A stretch of 64,000 nucleotides of DNA, taken from positions 64,480,561-64,544,560 of the forward strand of contig CM035807.1 of the NCBI GenBank assembly GCA_020466095.1, given 5' to 3'. A program made the position numbers and the translations under genes. Every line of letters starts with the position of its first letter. The first letter of the stretch is position 1. The DNA is from Chlorops oryzae. Taxonomy: Eukaryota; Arthropoda; Insecta; Diptera; Chloropidae. This document shows positions 41,304 to 52,859 of the stretch, piece after piece. The notes under the pieces are model-generated. The model saw only the letters and a program-made list of their open reading frames with translations. It had not been told where the DNA came from and searched no databases.

Positions 41304-42075
41304 ATTTATTTCTGATTTCAGTTTACAAAGAAGTCTCTTAATTATACTTTCAATGAAGTCAAGCTTATGCTACATTTTTTTTTATTTCGCATTTCTGTGT
41401 GGTAGCAGCAGCGATACGTTTGAGAAACAATGTGGAGTGCAATCTGATATTTACTTTAGCAACAAAGTAGGCTGTCCATGTGATAACTGCGTGATAGCGA
41501 GAGTATGCGGCTTAGCATATCTGAGATAAGCAAAGGCATGTGGTATATCCAACGGATATGCACTAGACATATCGTCAGCATATTGTGCCTGGGAAAATGA
41601 AATGATATGGAATGTAATGAAATGCTCCACGTTGATTACAGTATACTGTCGCTGATGCGGTATGCATTGAATACAGTAGGCAGTCACTGCTGCGGCCACA
41701 ACACTATAGCGTAGGATAGCGGAAAGTGAGTTAGTAGGTATCATAAAAATAATTTACGAGGCCAACTGGCTACAATGATGTTTCCGTATATGGTGACTAC
41801 GTTGTCTAAATTGAAGGTAGAGTGTCGAAAAGCACAGAAGGTATTGAGGGAATCTAGACCAAAGCTAAGGCAAGTAAATGAACTTGAGTATAGTGAACCG
41901 CACGAAATTTCAGATCCAGTTCCAATACCGAGGCAGATAGACGCGCTAAAACCAAACTACAATGCCCAAGCTCCTGAAAATTGAAAAATTAGTGGTGAAC
42001 AATCGAACAAAAAACATCCTTACCTGTAAATAGTAGGTCGGCACTATATGCAACAAAAACCACTCTGTGCCCATC
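41304..42075. other. Non-coding or inserted sequence inside gag
   Basis: From about 41350 to 41760 the sequence does not continue gag and has no motif; it probably represents an insertion. A possible gag or knuckle linker resumes after 41775 (MVTTLSKLKVECRKAQKVLRES). Confidence 0.4.
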
Positions 42076-42885
42076 ACCTTTTCAACTAAATTTATGTTTC
42101 GGGTGTGGAATGCCTGGTCATTTCTTCAAGAAAAATTCCGTCCCAAGCGCTGGCAAATGTACCAGTTCATTTCATGAAATGAAATGTTTTTTGTGTGACA
42201 AGCCCGATTCTTTGTGTGTGTATGAAGGGGGTTTACCAGTGAAACAGCATTTAAACAACATGCTGGCGAAGGTGACCGGAGCCCCGAGCCAGCAAGAAGC
42301 AACTCCGGGAATATTGCCATTTTAAGACGACCACCGCAAAATAAATCCACCGATCATCCTAGGGTACTAAAATCACTGCACCAGCGAAAAATTGAGTAAG
42401 AGCAAGCCAGAGCTCGAATATTTTGTGAAGTCATAAAGAATAAAATCAAAATGAATAGAAAATTTTAGAAAAATAAATTTATAGAGAAAAACATAGAATT
42501 AAACATAGAATAAAAAAAGGAAATTATATCGTCCGTCCGTACTGTGGAGGGTGATAACCGTCTATTTGCAAATGCTAAAATTGGAGGAATAGAAATGTTA
42601 GCATTGTTAGATTCAGGAGCAAGCACCAGCTGCATAGGTTCCGGGGGCTTGAAATTATTAGCAAACCGAGATAGAGAGATCATAAAACTAAAAAATGAAA
42701 AGGTCAAAACAGCAGACGGGGGTGAAACTCCGGTAACAGGCGTTATAACATTACCAGTCTTTTGGAACGGGGAAGAAAAGAACATGGAATTCTATATCGT
42801 CCCTGCATTACAACAGAGTGTATATTTTGGAATAGATTTCTGGCACACGTTTAAAATAAACTTGCTGAGAAAAACACAGATTTAA
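42076..42885 (+). pseudogene. Degenerate gypsy zinc knuckle and protease
   Basis: LCFGCGMPGHFFKKN (about 42090) is a CCHC knuckle in which the last Cys is lost; a second Cys-rich piece (MKCFLCDKPDSLCVYEG) follows. The protease frame 42544-42885 has EMLALLDSGASTSCIG with Asp-Ser-Gly and later YFGIDFWHTFKI. Several stops lie between. Confidence 0.8.
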
Positions 42886-44330
42886 CCGAATAATACAGAG
42901 TCGATACAGAATTCAATGGCCGAGCTGGTGGTTGACACACCTGTGACCATGATGTAACAACATGATCTATCTGAAGAAGAGTTGAAAGCTTTAGAAAATG
43001 TAAAAACATAATTCTCTCCTTCTGCTATACAGGGTCTAGGAAAAACGCACCTTGAGGAACATGTAATTGAAGTCACCAATGAGGATATTCCAATCAAGCA
43101 AAGACACTATCCAGTATCTCCAGTCATCCAAGAGGTGATATTCACTGAATAAGACCGAATGCTAAGCTTAATTTTGATAGAAGAATCGCATAGTAGTTGG
43201 ATCTCTCCCATTACGCTTGTGCGTAAGCCTGGAAAACAGAATATGCTTAGACGCAATAAAATTAATGAGCGAACGATAAAGGATGCTTACCCTTTGCCAA
43301 ATATCGAAGGTATTTTAAGCAGGTTACAAGAAAATAAATTCATTTCGGCCATTGACTTGAAAGATGCATTCTGGCGAATTCCGCTCGAAAGAAAATTGAG
43401 AGAAAAAACTGATTTTACAGTCCCAGGCTGTCCTCTACACCAATACACAGAGATGCCGTTTGGTTTATGCAACGCTGCGCAGTGCATGTGCAGACCTATG
43501 GATAAAGCTGTACCTTCTAGGCTGAGGGAAAGAGTTTTCGTGTACCTGGATGATTTATTAGTCTGTTCAGATAATTTTGACGAACATATTTTACATTTAA
43601 GTGAAGTAGCTGATTGCCTTACAAATGCAAAGTTAACGATAAATGACGAACAAACAAAATTTTGTTATCAAGAACTGCGATGTTTAGGTTTTGTGGTAGG
43701 CAATGGGCATATACGTACAGACGAAATTAACGTAGATGCCGTTAAAAAATTTCCGTTCCAAAATCTCCTAAACAGCTCCGGAAATTCTTAGGAATGTCGG
43801 GCTGCTGTCGGAAATTCATAAAAGATTATGCAACTATCGCAGCACCCTTACATGCTTGCCTCACCAAGGAAAAAATGAAAAAATGATAATGCTCTAATGG
43901 CATTTGAACAGCTAAAAACTGCAATGGAGAAGCACGCGTCCTAGTGAACCCACACTTGAAAAAAAGATTTTTTATACAGTGTGGTGCATCAAATGAAGGC
44001 GTAGGAGGAGTCCTGTTCCAACAGGATGACGAAGGGAATGTGCGACCCATAGCTTATATGTCCACCAAATTAAATAAGGCACAAAAAATTATAATGTCAC
44101 TGAGTTAGAATGCTATGCCGCAATGTTATCCGTGCAAAGATTTAGGCCGTATGTAGAGGGGCTCCCTTTTACCATCATCACCGACCACGCTAGTTTGAAC
44201 TGGCTCATGAACCAAAAAGAACTATCTGGGCGACTGGCACGATGAAACTTAAAATTACAACGCTACAATTTTGATATAGAGCACCGTAAAGGTTCACAGA
44301 ACATAGTTCCTGATACCCTCTCATGAGATC
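42886..44330 (+). pseudogene. Degenerate gypsy reverse transcriptase and RNase H
   Basis: The RT runs in 43159-43791: SSWISPITLVRKPGKQ, RTIKDAYPLPNIEGIL, ISAIDLKDAFWRIPLE (Asp), EMPFGLCNAAQCMCR and VFVYLDDLLVCSDNF (YLDD intact). A frame change at 43790 is followed by the RT end (SGCCRKFIKDYATIAAPLH) and by RNase H pieces to 44320 (FIQCGASNEGVGGVLFQQ, IITDHASLNW). About five lesions break it. Confidence 0.88.
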
Positions 44331-44359
44331 ATATAGAGGAAATTATAATAAGTAGTAGA

Positions 44360-45609
44360 TTGGATATAGATCTCAATTCTTATAGCTTTCAGTCCGAAGA
44401 GTATAAAAAATTAATCAAAAAAGTTAAGGAGAACAGGGAAAAATTGCCTGATATATGTGTTTCAGACGGATTTGTATACAAGCGAACTCAACATGCGAAC
44501 AGGAATCCGATACAGGAAGCTAAGGCATGGCAATTGTGGGTCCCTGAATCTCTCCGAAACCAGCTAGTGGTTCAAGCCCTTTCTTTATCAGCCGCAAGAC
44601 ATGGAGATATTTAGAAGACCTTAGAAAGATTGAAGCAAAAATACTGTTGGCCAGGCATGTCTAGTACGGTTCAGCGGGTTGTTAATGGATGTGATATCTG
44701 TAAGGAAAACAAAAGCCAAAACTCGGTTAAGGGACCTCCAATGGGTGCAAAGCGTCATTTAGAAAGGCCTTTCCAATGCCTTTTTATCGATTTTATGGAA
44801 CCTTATCCACGGACAAAGGATGGAAACGCCTATATTTTTGTTTTCCTGGATCACTTCTCAAAATTCGTATTTTTGAAACCAATGAAGAAGGCGGTGGCCA
44901 CCGTGGTTGTCAAATACATGGAGAGGGACATTTTTCATATTTTGGGGACACCAGAATATATCCCTTTTGACAATGGAAAGCAGTTTGTCTCCACTGCCCT
45001 TAAGAATTTACTAGATAAATATGAAATCGCGCATGGTAAAACTGCCTTTTATTCACCACAGGCAAATGCCTCGGAACGCGTAAATCGATCTGTACTCCAA
45101 ATAAATCCGTTCCTTCATAAATAACGATCAACGTACCTGGGACAGACATGTCAACGAAGCGGCCTTTGCTTTGCGCAGCTCTGCATATAGCGCGATAAAT
45201 TTATCGCCTTATTATGTATTATTTGGTCTACATATGATGCAGCACGGCTCCGCCTACAAAATTAGCAGACGGATAAAAGCATTAGGCCGAGAGAATTTTA
45301 AGAGTGACAGTCAGATAAACAAACAAAATAATCAGAGACTGGGTGTTGAAGGAATTAGACAGAGCCTATGATAAAATAGCGAAAACATATAATACTCGAT
45401 GTGGAGAGGTCAAAAACACGGAAGGGCAAGTAGTTTTTAGAAAAAATTTAGAACAAAGTAACCTTATTGAGGGCTATAATGCCAAACTTGCACCCACCAA
45501 TATAAAGGCAGTCATCCTTACATGTATAGGGAACTCCATGTATGAACTAGCAAATATGTCTGGCAAAAGCATCGGCATATATCATGCGAAGGATTTGTTT
45601 GTGGCCTGA
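44360..45609 (+). pseudogene. Degenerate gypsy integrase
   Basis: The zinc module (QALSLSAARHGDI, MSSTVQRVVNGCDICKENKS) is interrupted by a TAG at 44612-44614. The core in 44630-45124 has FQCLFIDFMEPYPRTK (Asp), NGKQFVSTALKNL preceded by PFDNGKQF (Asp), and SPQANASERVNRSV (Glu); the three acids are visible. The C-terminal part to 45609 follows after more breaks (RCGEVKNTEGQVVFRKN). DFMxPYPRxKxGNAYIFVFLDHFSKF is reminiscent of the mdg3/Blastopia group. No 3' LTR is recognised after it. Confidence 0.88.
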
Positions 45610-46304
45610 AAATCAAAAAATAAAAAACAAACAAAGTTGTCTTTATATATGGGGCATTTCACGTCAAGTGTACCCGCTCAAAAAACTTCATACCTGGGAT
45701 TTCGATGAAACTTGGTGGAAATGTTGCGCTATGAGAGTACATAAATTGTGCAAAAGGAGGAGGGGAAATATTGACCGGGTGCCTAGATACAGGGTGTTAA
45801 ACTTTCGGTCCTTTTTGTATTAAAAAAATTCTACGTCTCGCAAATTAGCAAATGAACAAAATGTGATAAAAGATTTTTATAGATTTTTGTCTGCTCTTTC
45901 CGAAAAAAAAAATACTACAACTCCCAGAAATTATTATTGATGCACAAAAAAAAACGGTTTTTATTTTTATAAGCAATTTTTTGCCGTAGATTTGACAACT
46001 TTAACTGAAAACAACAACAACAACCACAAAAGAAGAATTTTTATACCTTTTTATTGAATTGAATTTAGTTTTTATTCACTTTTTGTTATTCTTGAATTGT
46101 TATTTTTAAATCACCAAATGAATTAACTGTGATATCAACATACCAATGAAAAAAAACAAAGAAAAGAACTAAAAGAACTGAAATAGAGATATGATATGTA
46201 TAATTACCTAGCGAGCAGCTTAATCCTGAGTTCCAGCGTTCTGTTGGATTTTTAAAATATTTTTTGTTTGTTTTTTGTATTTTTTGTTTGTTTTTTTTTT
46301 TTAG
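45610..46304. other. Unassigned sequence before BEL LTR
   Basis: AT-rich and without genes. Words such as GATTTCGATGAAACTTGGTGGAAATGTT (about 45699-45726) resemble the dispersed repeat at 63210 onward. It ends in a T run directly before the LTR. Confidence 0.4.
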
Positions 46305-46910
46305 TGTTGCTCTTTCGCCGTAGCCACTTTGAGGCCGGGACTTTAAAGAAAGGCGAAATAACCAAACTTAGTGAGTACCCTCTTCGCGTTCGACTGCGCT
46401 AACCGACAGCGCTGCCTGGGAGGACTGCGCGCTGCCCTCTTCACTGTCGAAAAACTCTCTTCGCGTTTACAACTCGCCCACGCGCCGGCAAAAACGATAA
46501 AATTAAAGGTTAAAACCAAAAATCCCAATTAAAAGTGAATTCCACATAAAAATATAGCCAGAGTAAGAAAAGAGGAAGAAAACCCAAAAATTTAAAAGTG
46601 AATTCCAATGAAGGAAAAATATAAAAATTAAAAAGTGAATTACAAAACAAAATATATATTAAAGTCAAGTTAATTACAACAAAAAAAAATAAAATTGAAT
46701 TGAAATAACACAAAACCAAAACCAAAAACAAAACCAAAAAAAAAAAAAAAAAAAGGAGAAGTGGCAACAAATTCAACATACCGTTGCAAAGTATAACAAA
46801 ATCAACCGCGTCGCGCAAACCGTCAGATCAATCAACGTACCCGGCATCGCCCAGGGTCAGCAACGGAGTATCAGGTACGTCTCCCTCATTTGTTGCTGCT
46901 CACCATGACA
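46305..46910 (+). repeat. 5' LTR of BEL element
   Basis: It aligns to 51869-52380 with several indels in the A-rich middle. The stretch AAAACCAAAACCAAAAACAAAACC... (46710-46755) is a polymorphic A-rich tract. TATA or promoter elements are not obvious. Confidence 0.85.
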
Positions 46911-46912
46911 TT

Positions 46913-46929
46913 TGGCGATCCTGCCAGGA
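46913..46929 (+). promoter_or_regulatory. Primer-binding site of BEL element
   Basis: TGGCGATCCTGCCAGGA begins two bases after a possible LTR end ...ATGACA. It resembles the reverse-strand gypsy primer site (TGGCGATCC...). The tRNA is not assigned. Confidence 0.55.
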
Positions 46930-48034
46930 GCCTGGAGGTTCCGGTGGACCACATTAGAAGAAAAAGGTCGAAAAAGTCCACCACGTGTGCGTCACCCTTG
47001 ACCGATATTTGCCCTCGAACAAAGTCAAGGGCAACACGATCTAAGCGCGTGACAAATATCGCCGGGCAGCTTTACTTTTTCTCTTCATACACGCATCAGT
47101 TTCTCTCGCTCGCACTTAAGTGTCGCCTTTGCTGGTGGTTTTTGTGCACAGTCGATATTGCAAAACAACCAGCACATAGCGGCTTGGCAAGCAGCATTTG
47201 GGTTTCTCGTTCCCTGTGAGAACTAATTGCGGTTTTTTCTTTCTTTTCTTATTGCGTTGGCTTTTCGCTTGCGGAACACGCAGAGAAATCGTTTTGGGTT
47301 TTTTTCATTGCAATTCCATACGAATTCAAGGCCAGCAGACAGCGAGCCATGCCATCTGCATAAACGCATAGGGCATATGTGCATTGTGTTGCGTAGGTCA
47401 GTTCTAACGGTGTTGCGTTGCATCGAACTTCGAACATAGAAGTTGATCGCGTATTGTCTGTTCGAGCGAACGTGGGTGAACTCAATTACAACACACAGCC
47501 TCATACATACGATCCGTCGCTCTGCCTGCGCTCTGCCTGCACGCTGTTTTTGATTTACGTGCATCCCATCGACTTTGCGAATTGGTTAAAAAACTTGAAT
47601 TTCTAATAAATCAATTGAATTTGACCTATATTTTCTTACTGGAATTTCTTAAATAATTTGCAATGTTTTAACATTGGATTCGGAAAACCAGAAGTCTTGT
47701 GGAGGTATTGCGAAGCGCAGGAATCATTGAGGATTCGCTGCCACGGTTGCATATATTTTCTCCAGTCTGTTTATTTCTTTATCACGGCTGACTTGAAGGT
47801 GCTCAGACGACATCGATTATCACCGTGCCCTACGATCGGTATCTTCCGCACCCGACAAAGCCTAGTACATCCAGATTTCCATCGATAATTTTGCGTTTGG
47901 TAAAATTAAATTTAAGCGTGGGCGAGTATATTCGTTAAATTTACTAAAATATTATTAAATATTTTTTCGTTTTTTTTTCACTCCGGAATCGCGGTGCTTG
48001 AGCTCTGTGTTAACGTTTCACGTTCGCTTCCAAA
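46930..48034 (+). other. BEL leader, non-coding
   Basis: About 1.1 kb between primer site and gag ATG without coherent coding. Short frames in both directions overlap each other and show no motif. Confidence 0.5.
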
Positions 48035-49524
48035 ATGGCTTTCAATTTAAAATTCAATGATGCGGTGGAGCAGTTTAAGAGCTACTGCGATGTGATTATG
48101 CGCTCCAATCCCTTGAATCAAACCGAGTCGCTCATCGAAGTTAAAATTGAGGAAACTGACTCTTGTTGGCAACGTGTTCAAGATACTTACAGCCGCGCTC
48201 TTGCACATGACGAATGGACTGCTGAGGTTGCCGCCATTGCTCTAGTGACTAATAATGAATGTCGCGATCTCCAAGCTATCGCTCAAGCGCAGCTGAAAGA
48301 TCTGCTACGGTTGCATTCCCAATCTCAACCACCACTATTCAGCACAAGGTCGCCTCCACAATATGCTGAGATGCCGCCAGAGGATAATTTTATTCGAGTG
48401 CCCACATGTGACGTTGCGAGTTTTTCCGGAGGGTACAACGAGTGGCCAGCATTTCGTGACATGTTTACGGCCGTGTGTATCAACAATACGAGACTGCCAC
48501 CTGTACAAAAGCTGTATCAATTGCACAATAAAACGACAGGCGCCGCCGGAGCGATTGTCAAAGGATCCCTGTGTGGATCGAATTTTTCGCACGCCTGGGA
48601 CGCTCTCAAAGCGCGGTACGAGAACAAGCGCAGTTTAATCGATCACCAATTGAAGACCTTGTTCGATCTGCCCGCGATTGAAGACGAAACCAGCGAAGGA
48701 ATTTTGAAAATTCAGACGACAGTCAACGATTGTATCACCATGATGAGAAGCCAAGGAGTTGTCGATTTTTGGGATGCCATGCTGGTTAATTTTTGCTCCA
48801 GCCGCCTGCACATTGGGAGCAGTCGCTGTCATCGCATCGAGAGCTGCCGACTTGGAAACAGATGAACGAACTTCTCAGCAACCGCTATGAGGTCGTCGAA
48901 CGCCTTTCGAGCTTCACGAAGGTAAAAGCGCCGGTTCTATCTGCAAATCAGTCAACTTCGTTGACCAATGTTTTCCACACTCAGGATCAGAGTCCAGGGT
49001 CGTGCCCCTTGTGCAACGGAAACCATCCCTTACGCCAATGCACCCAATTTTTGAAGATGCCACTCGCGGAGCGATTTAAAATTATTACGAAATCGAAGCG
49101 CTGCCTCAATTGTCTCGCCACCAGTCACCAACGGTCCAAATGCCCCAGTCAACACAACTGTACGAAGTGCCAACAACGACATCACACTTTGTTGCATTTT
49201 GCGAGCGCGGCTGCAACACCGGACACGAAAGTCTCTACACCCTCTTTGAAATCTCCTCCGGAGATGGGCCCGTCTCCGACGAGCCAACCGCCGCATTTCC
49301 ATGCGCAACCAGAGGCCTCGAGCTCCTTGAGCATCCCCTCCATGCCACAGGCACACGCACACGTCTCCATCAGCCAGACACAGGTGCCTTTGCCAACGGC
49401 CAACGCGCAAATTCTACATAATGGAGAGCGATCCCTAGTCCCGGCGCTTTTAGACCATGGTTCGCAGAGGACATTTTTAACCGAACGAATGCAGCTGCAA
49501 TCGAATTTGCCAACGACTCATTAA
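48035..49524 (+). pseudogene. BEL/Pao gag with zinc knuckles and protease start
   Basis: The ATG at 48035 (AAAATGGC context) opens gag: MAFNLKFNDAVEQFKSYC, then LRLHSQSQPPLFSTRSPPQYA and VPTCDVASFSGGYNEWPAFRDMF, the conserved Pao gag block. A frameshift near 48800 moves to the frame ending 49524, which has the knuckle-like CPLCNGNHPLRQC, CLNCLATSHQRSKC and CTKCQQRHHTLLH, then a Ser/Pro-rich linker and the protease start ALLDHGSQRTFLTERMQL. A further break follows at 49524. Confidence 0.9.
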
Positions 49525-50325
49525 ATATTCAACTTATTTGTCATGGGTGGACAATCCACCCAAATCGCTTAAAAGAAGTGCACCATCACGCTCGTATCGC
49601 CTCGTTCTATGTTCAAGGATGAAATCGACGCCGTGATGTTGCCAAAATTGACCAATTCGCTTCCGGCCAAAAGGTTCTCCAATTCGGATCCCCACGAAAT
49701 CTCTTAGTTGGAGCGCGCCGATCCCTGTTTTATGAATCCATCCCGCATCGGTATGGTCATTGGGTCGGATATCATGCCGAAGTTGTTGCGGTCGGGCATC
49801 AAGATGAACATCGGTGGGGGCCTAATTGCCCAAAATTCAGTATTCGGATGGCAATTGAGTGGGCCAATCGCCAGCAAATCCATCGTAGCGTTAACGAAGG
49901 CAATCTCCTCCAACAACCAACAGGAGTCACTTCACGAGTCACTCAAATCATTTGGAGAACAAGAGGAAAGTTCAACCTCTCTTCGCCCTCTTCCAGAGGA
50001 CATATACTGCAAAGAACTTTATGCTCCAATCACATATACAAATTTGGATGGCTCGTCGCCAATTGGGGCGCTGACGCAATACAGGAGCTTGGAAAAAAGG
50101 CTCGCTCGGCGGCCACCACGCGAAAATGATCCCCGTTCGTTTGATCTTCCCCGCCATGCAATGACGAAGCCTGAGAATATATCCACGAAGGTACGTTTCC
50201 AACGCTTGGCAGACTACCTCTTCCTCCTTATCGCTGAACGATGTGCTTCATGTTGGATCGGTGCTGCAGACCGGTTTGGTTATTCTTATGCTAAACATCG
50301 CCTCGTCAGACATACTCGGTGGTAA
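49525..50325 (+). pseudogene. BEL/Pao protease end and pol start, truncated
   Basis: After a broken stretch the frame 49708-50325 reads PSRIGMVIGSDIMPKLLRSG and GGGLIAQNSVFGWQLSGPI, the conserved end of the Pao protease domain. Then a decayed segment (EDIYCKELYAPIT) follows and the coding sequence stops without RT. The deletion that removed most of pol lies around 50140-50400. Confidence 0.85.
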
Positions 50326-50414
50326 AGAATGCAAATATGACTCTGCCAGTAGATGTCTGACTCCGACCATCATCCGGTAATTCGATCCTGGCGGAGCTTT
50401 TGATTACCGACATA

Positions 50415-51691
50415 ACAGGTTGGCTGATAAGTCCCCGGTCTAACAAAGAAAAACACATTTTTTTGTCAAATTTCGTTTTTATTATTCAACATAGTTCCCT
50501 TCAAGAGCGATACAACGATTATAACGACCTTCCAATTTTTTGATAGCATCTTGGTAGTACTCCTTCGGTTTAGCCTCAAAATAGGCCTCAGTTTCGGCGA
50601 TCACCTCTTCATTGCAGCCAATTTTTTTCCCTGCGAGCATCCTTTTGAGGTCTGAGAACAAGAAAAAGTCGCTGGGGGCCAGATCTGGAGAATACGGTGG
50701 GTGGGGAAGCAATTCGAAGCCTAATTCATGAATTTTTGCCATCGTTCTCAATGACTTGTGGCACGGTGCGTTGTCTTAGTGGAACAACACTTTTTTCTTC
50801 TTCATATGGGGCCGTTTTGCCGCGATTTCGACCTTCAAACGCTCCAATAACGACATATAATAGTCACTGTTGATGGTTTTTCCCTTCTCAAGATAATCGA
50901 TAAAAATTATTCCATGCCCATCCCAAAAAACAGAGGCCATTTCTTTGCCAGCGGACTTTTGAGTCTTTCCACGCTTCGGAGACGGTTCACCGATCGCTGT
51001 CCACTTAGCCGACTGTCGATTGGACTCAGGAGTGCAGTGATAGAGCCATGTTTCATCAATTGTCACATATCGACGCAAAAACTCGGGTGTATTGCGAGTT
51101 AACAGCTGCAAACACCGCTCAGAATCATCAACACGTTGTTGTTTTTGGTCAAATGTGAGCTCGCGCGGCACCCATTTTGCACAGAGCTTTTTAATATCCA
51201 AATATTTACCAACACGTTCCTTTGATATCTTTAAGGCCTCTGCTATCTCGATCAACTTCATTTTACGGTCATTCAAAATTATTTTGTGACTTTTTTTGAT
51301 GTTTTCGTCGGTTTCTCTTTCGGGCGTCCACTGAGTTCACCGTCCTCCGTGCTCATTTCACCACGCTTGAATTTTGCATACCAATCAATTATTGTTGATT
51401 TTCCTGGGGCAGAGTCCGGAAACTCATTATCAAGCCAAGTTTTTGCTTCCACTGTATTTTTTCCCTTCAGAAAACAGTATTTTATCAAAACACTAAATTT
51501 CTTTTTTTCCATTTTTTTCACAATAACAAAAGTTGCTTCACAAAAGACGCTCTATCTCACAAACTAATTGACCTACAGGCGTCAAATTTTGACACGAATC
51601 ATTTGAAGGTTGCCACTATATAAAAATAATATGCATTTAATACAAGCGACGCCATCTATGTGTCAGACCGGGGACTTATCAGCCAACCTGT
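50415..51691 (-). mobile_element. Himar1-like mariner, both ends present, transposase dead
   Basis: Both termini are intact (ACAGGTTGGCTGATAAGTCC and its inverse), and TA occurs on either side (50413-50414 and 51692-51693). Length is 1277 bp. It is inserted in the BEL pol tail in reverse orientation. Comparison with 18487-19758 shows very high identity. The transposase is broken (see next entry). Confidence 0.95.
50482..51512 (-). pseudogene. Mariner transposase, Himar1-like, with deletion, frameshift and stop
   Basis: Three reverse-strand frames cover the protein. The N-terminal part starts MEKKKFSVLIKYC at 51512; a deletion/frameshift at about 51280-51300 removes the segment after GRPKE. 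The middle frame 51276-50776 lacks four residues relative to the other copy (RVGKYLDIKK instead of RVGHIIHQYLDIKK) and ends at a TAA where the Gln of FHQDN should be. The C-terminal part 50751-50482 holds SPDLAPSDFFLF and the natural end. At least three lesions are thus present, compared with none in the copy at 18666-19712. Confidence 0.93.
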
Positions 51692-51868
51692 TACGAGCCA
51701 AAGTTATAGACTTTGGCCACCTGATGCGCTCCGCGTATCACCAAAGAGGTTCCAACACGAGTTGTCCACCTCATACCGCCGCTCCGTCTCGGGATGCCCC
51801 CTTGCCTCTGTCTGCGCCAGCTGTGCCCCCATTCGAGTCATAGGTTGCGTAGCGCAAGGCGGGCAGTA

Positions 51869-52380
51869 TGTTGGTTTTTCGCCGTAGCCACTTTGAAGCC
51901 GGGGCTTTAAAGAACGGCAAAATAACTATTCTTATTGAGTACCTTTTTCGCGTTCGACTGCGCTTACCGGCAGCGCTGCCTGGGGGGACGGCGCGTTGCC
52001 CTCTTCACAGTCGGAAAAATCTATTCGCGTTAACAACTCGCCCACGCGCTAGAGTAAGAAAAGAAAAAGAAAACCCAACAAAAAAAAGAAAATTGAGTTG
52101 AAATATAAAATTAAAAAGTGAACTCCACTAAAGAAAATATATAAAATTTAAAGGTGAATTACAAAACAAAATATATATAAAATTCAAAGTGAACTAAGAC
52201 AAAAAAAGAAAATTGAATCGAAATAACACAAAACCAAAAACAAAAAAAAAACAAAACAAAAAGGAGAAGTGGCAACGAATTTAACATACGTTGCAAAGTA
52301 CCATAAAATCAACCACGTCGCGCAAACCAACATATCAATCGACGTACCCGGCATCCCCCAGGGTCATCAACGGAATATCA
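51869..52380 (+). repeat. 3' LTR of BEL element, end truncated
   Basis: It pairs with 46305-46873. It is shorter in the A-rich middle and stops at ATATCA, beyond which the 5' LTR still continues about 37 bp. Confidence 0.85.
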
Positions 52381-52859
52381 TAATAGTATCTTGAAGGAAA
52401 GGAGATTAAGAAGGCTTCAATGACTACAGCTATAGTCATAACAATAGGACCAAACGTTATACCTCTTGTATAATAAACAAGCAAGAAATCAAAACCTCTG
52501 CAACAACAAAGGAGAAAGCTCAGGAAAAGTGTATAAAAGAGCAGCCTGGAACAAAAAGGCAGATCTGAAAGTGTTATCACTCGATTAAAAACCAAATAGA
52601 GCTATCTCTACTGGTTCAAAAAAGAAAGAATTTGCAACCATCAAGGTGCTCAGGTTTGACCGACTATAAAGACAAACAAGTAAAGAAGTTTACATCGGCG
52701 AAGCCGATTGCACACATAGCTTTTCCTCAGCCTGAAATATGTTAAAACATTACCTTAACAAAAATTCCTGCCGTTTTCGTTGTTCTAGCTTGGATATCTA
52801 TTTATACCTCATCTGTACTTCGATTAAGCTTCTAAAACTCGAGATTATTATAAAGCACA
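52381..52859. other. No gene seen
   Basis: Unassigned intronic sequence. The region leads into the tandem array. Confidence 0.5.

Larger units (their letters stand above)
46305..52380 (+). mobile_element. BEL/Pao element with internal deletion, carrying a nested mariner
   Basis: LTRs start TGTTG(C/G)...TTTCGCCGTAGCCACTTTGA at 46305 and 51869 and share sequence to 46873 and 52380. The 5' LTR probably continues to about 46910, just before a primer-site-like TGGCGATCC (46913), and the 3' copy seems to lack the last ~37 bp. Gag and protease regions are present but RT, RNase H and integrase are gone, so the element is defective. A mariner (50415-51691) is nested in the remaining pol tail. The 3' LTR is preceded by GGCGGGCAGTA. 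Confidence 0.9.

Noticed and set aside
46510..46818. Hydrophobic reverse-strand open frame resembling a membrane protein
   Set aside because: It is antisense to the A-rich LTR of the BEL element; Phe/Leu runs come from poly(A).
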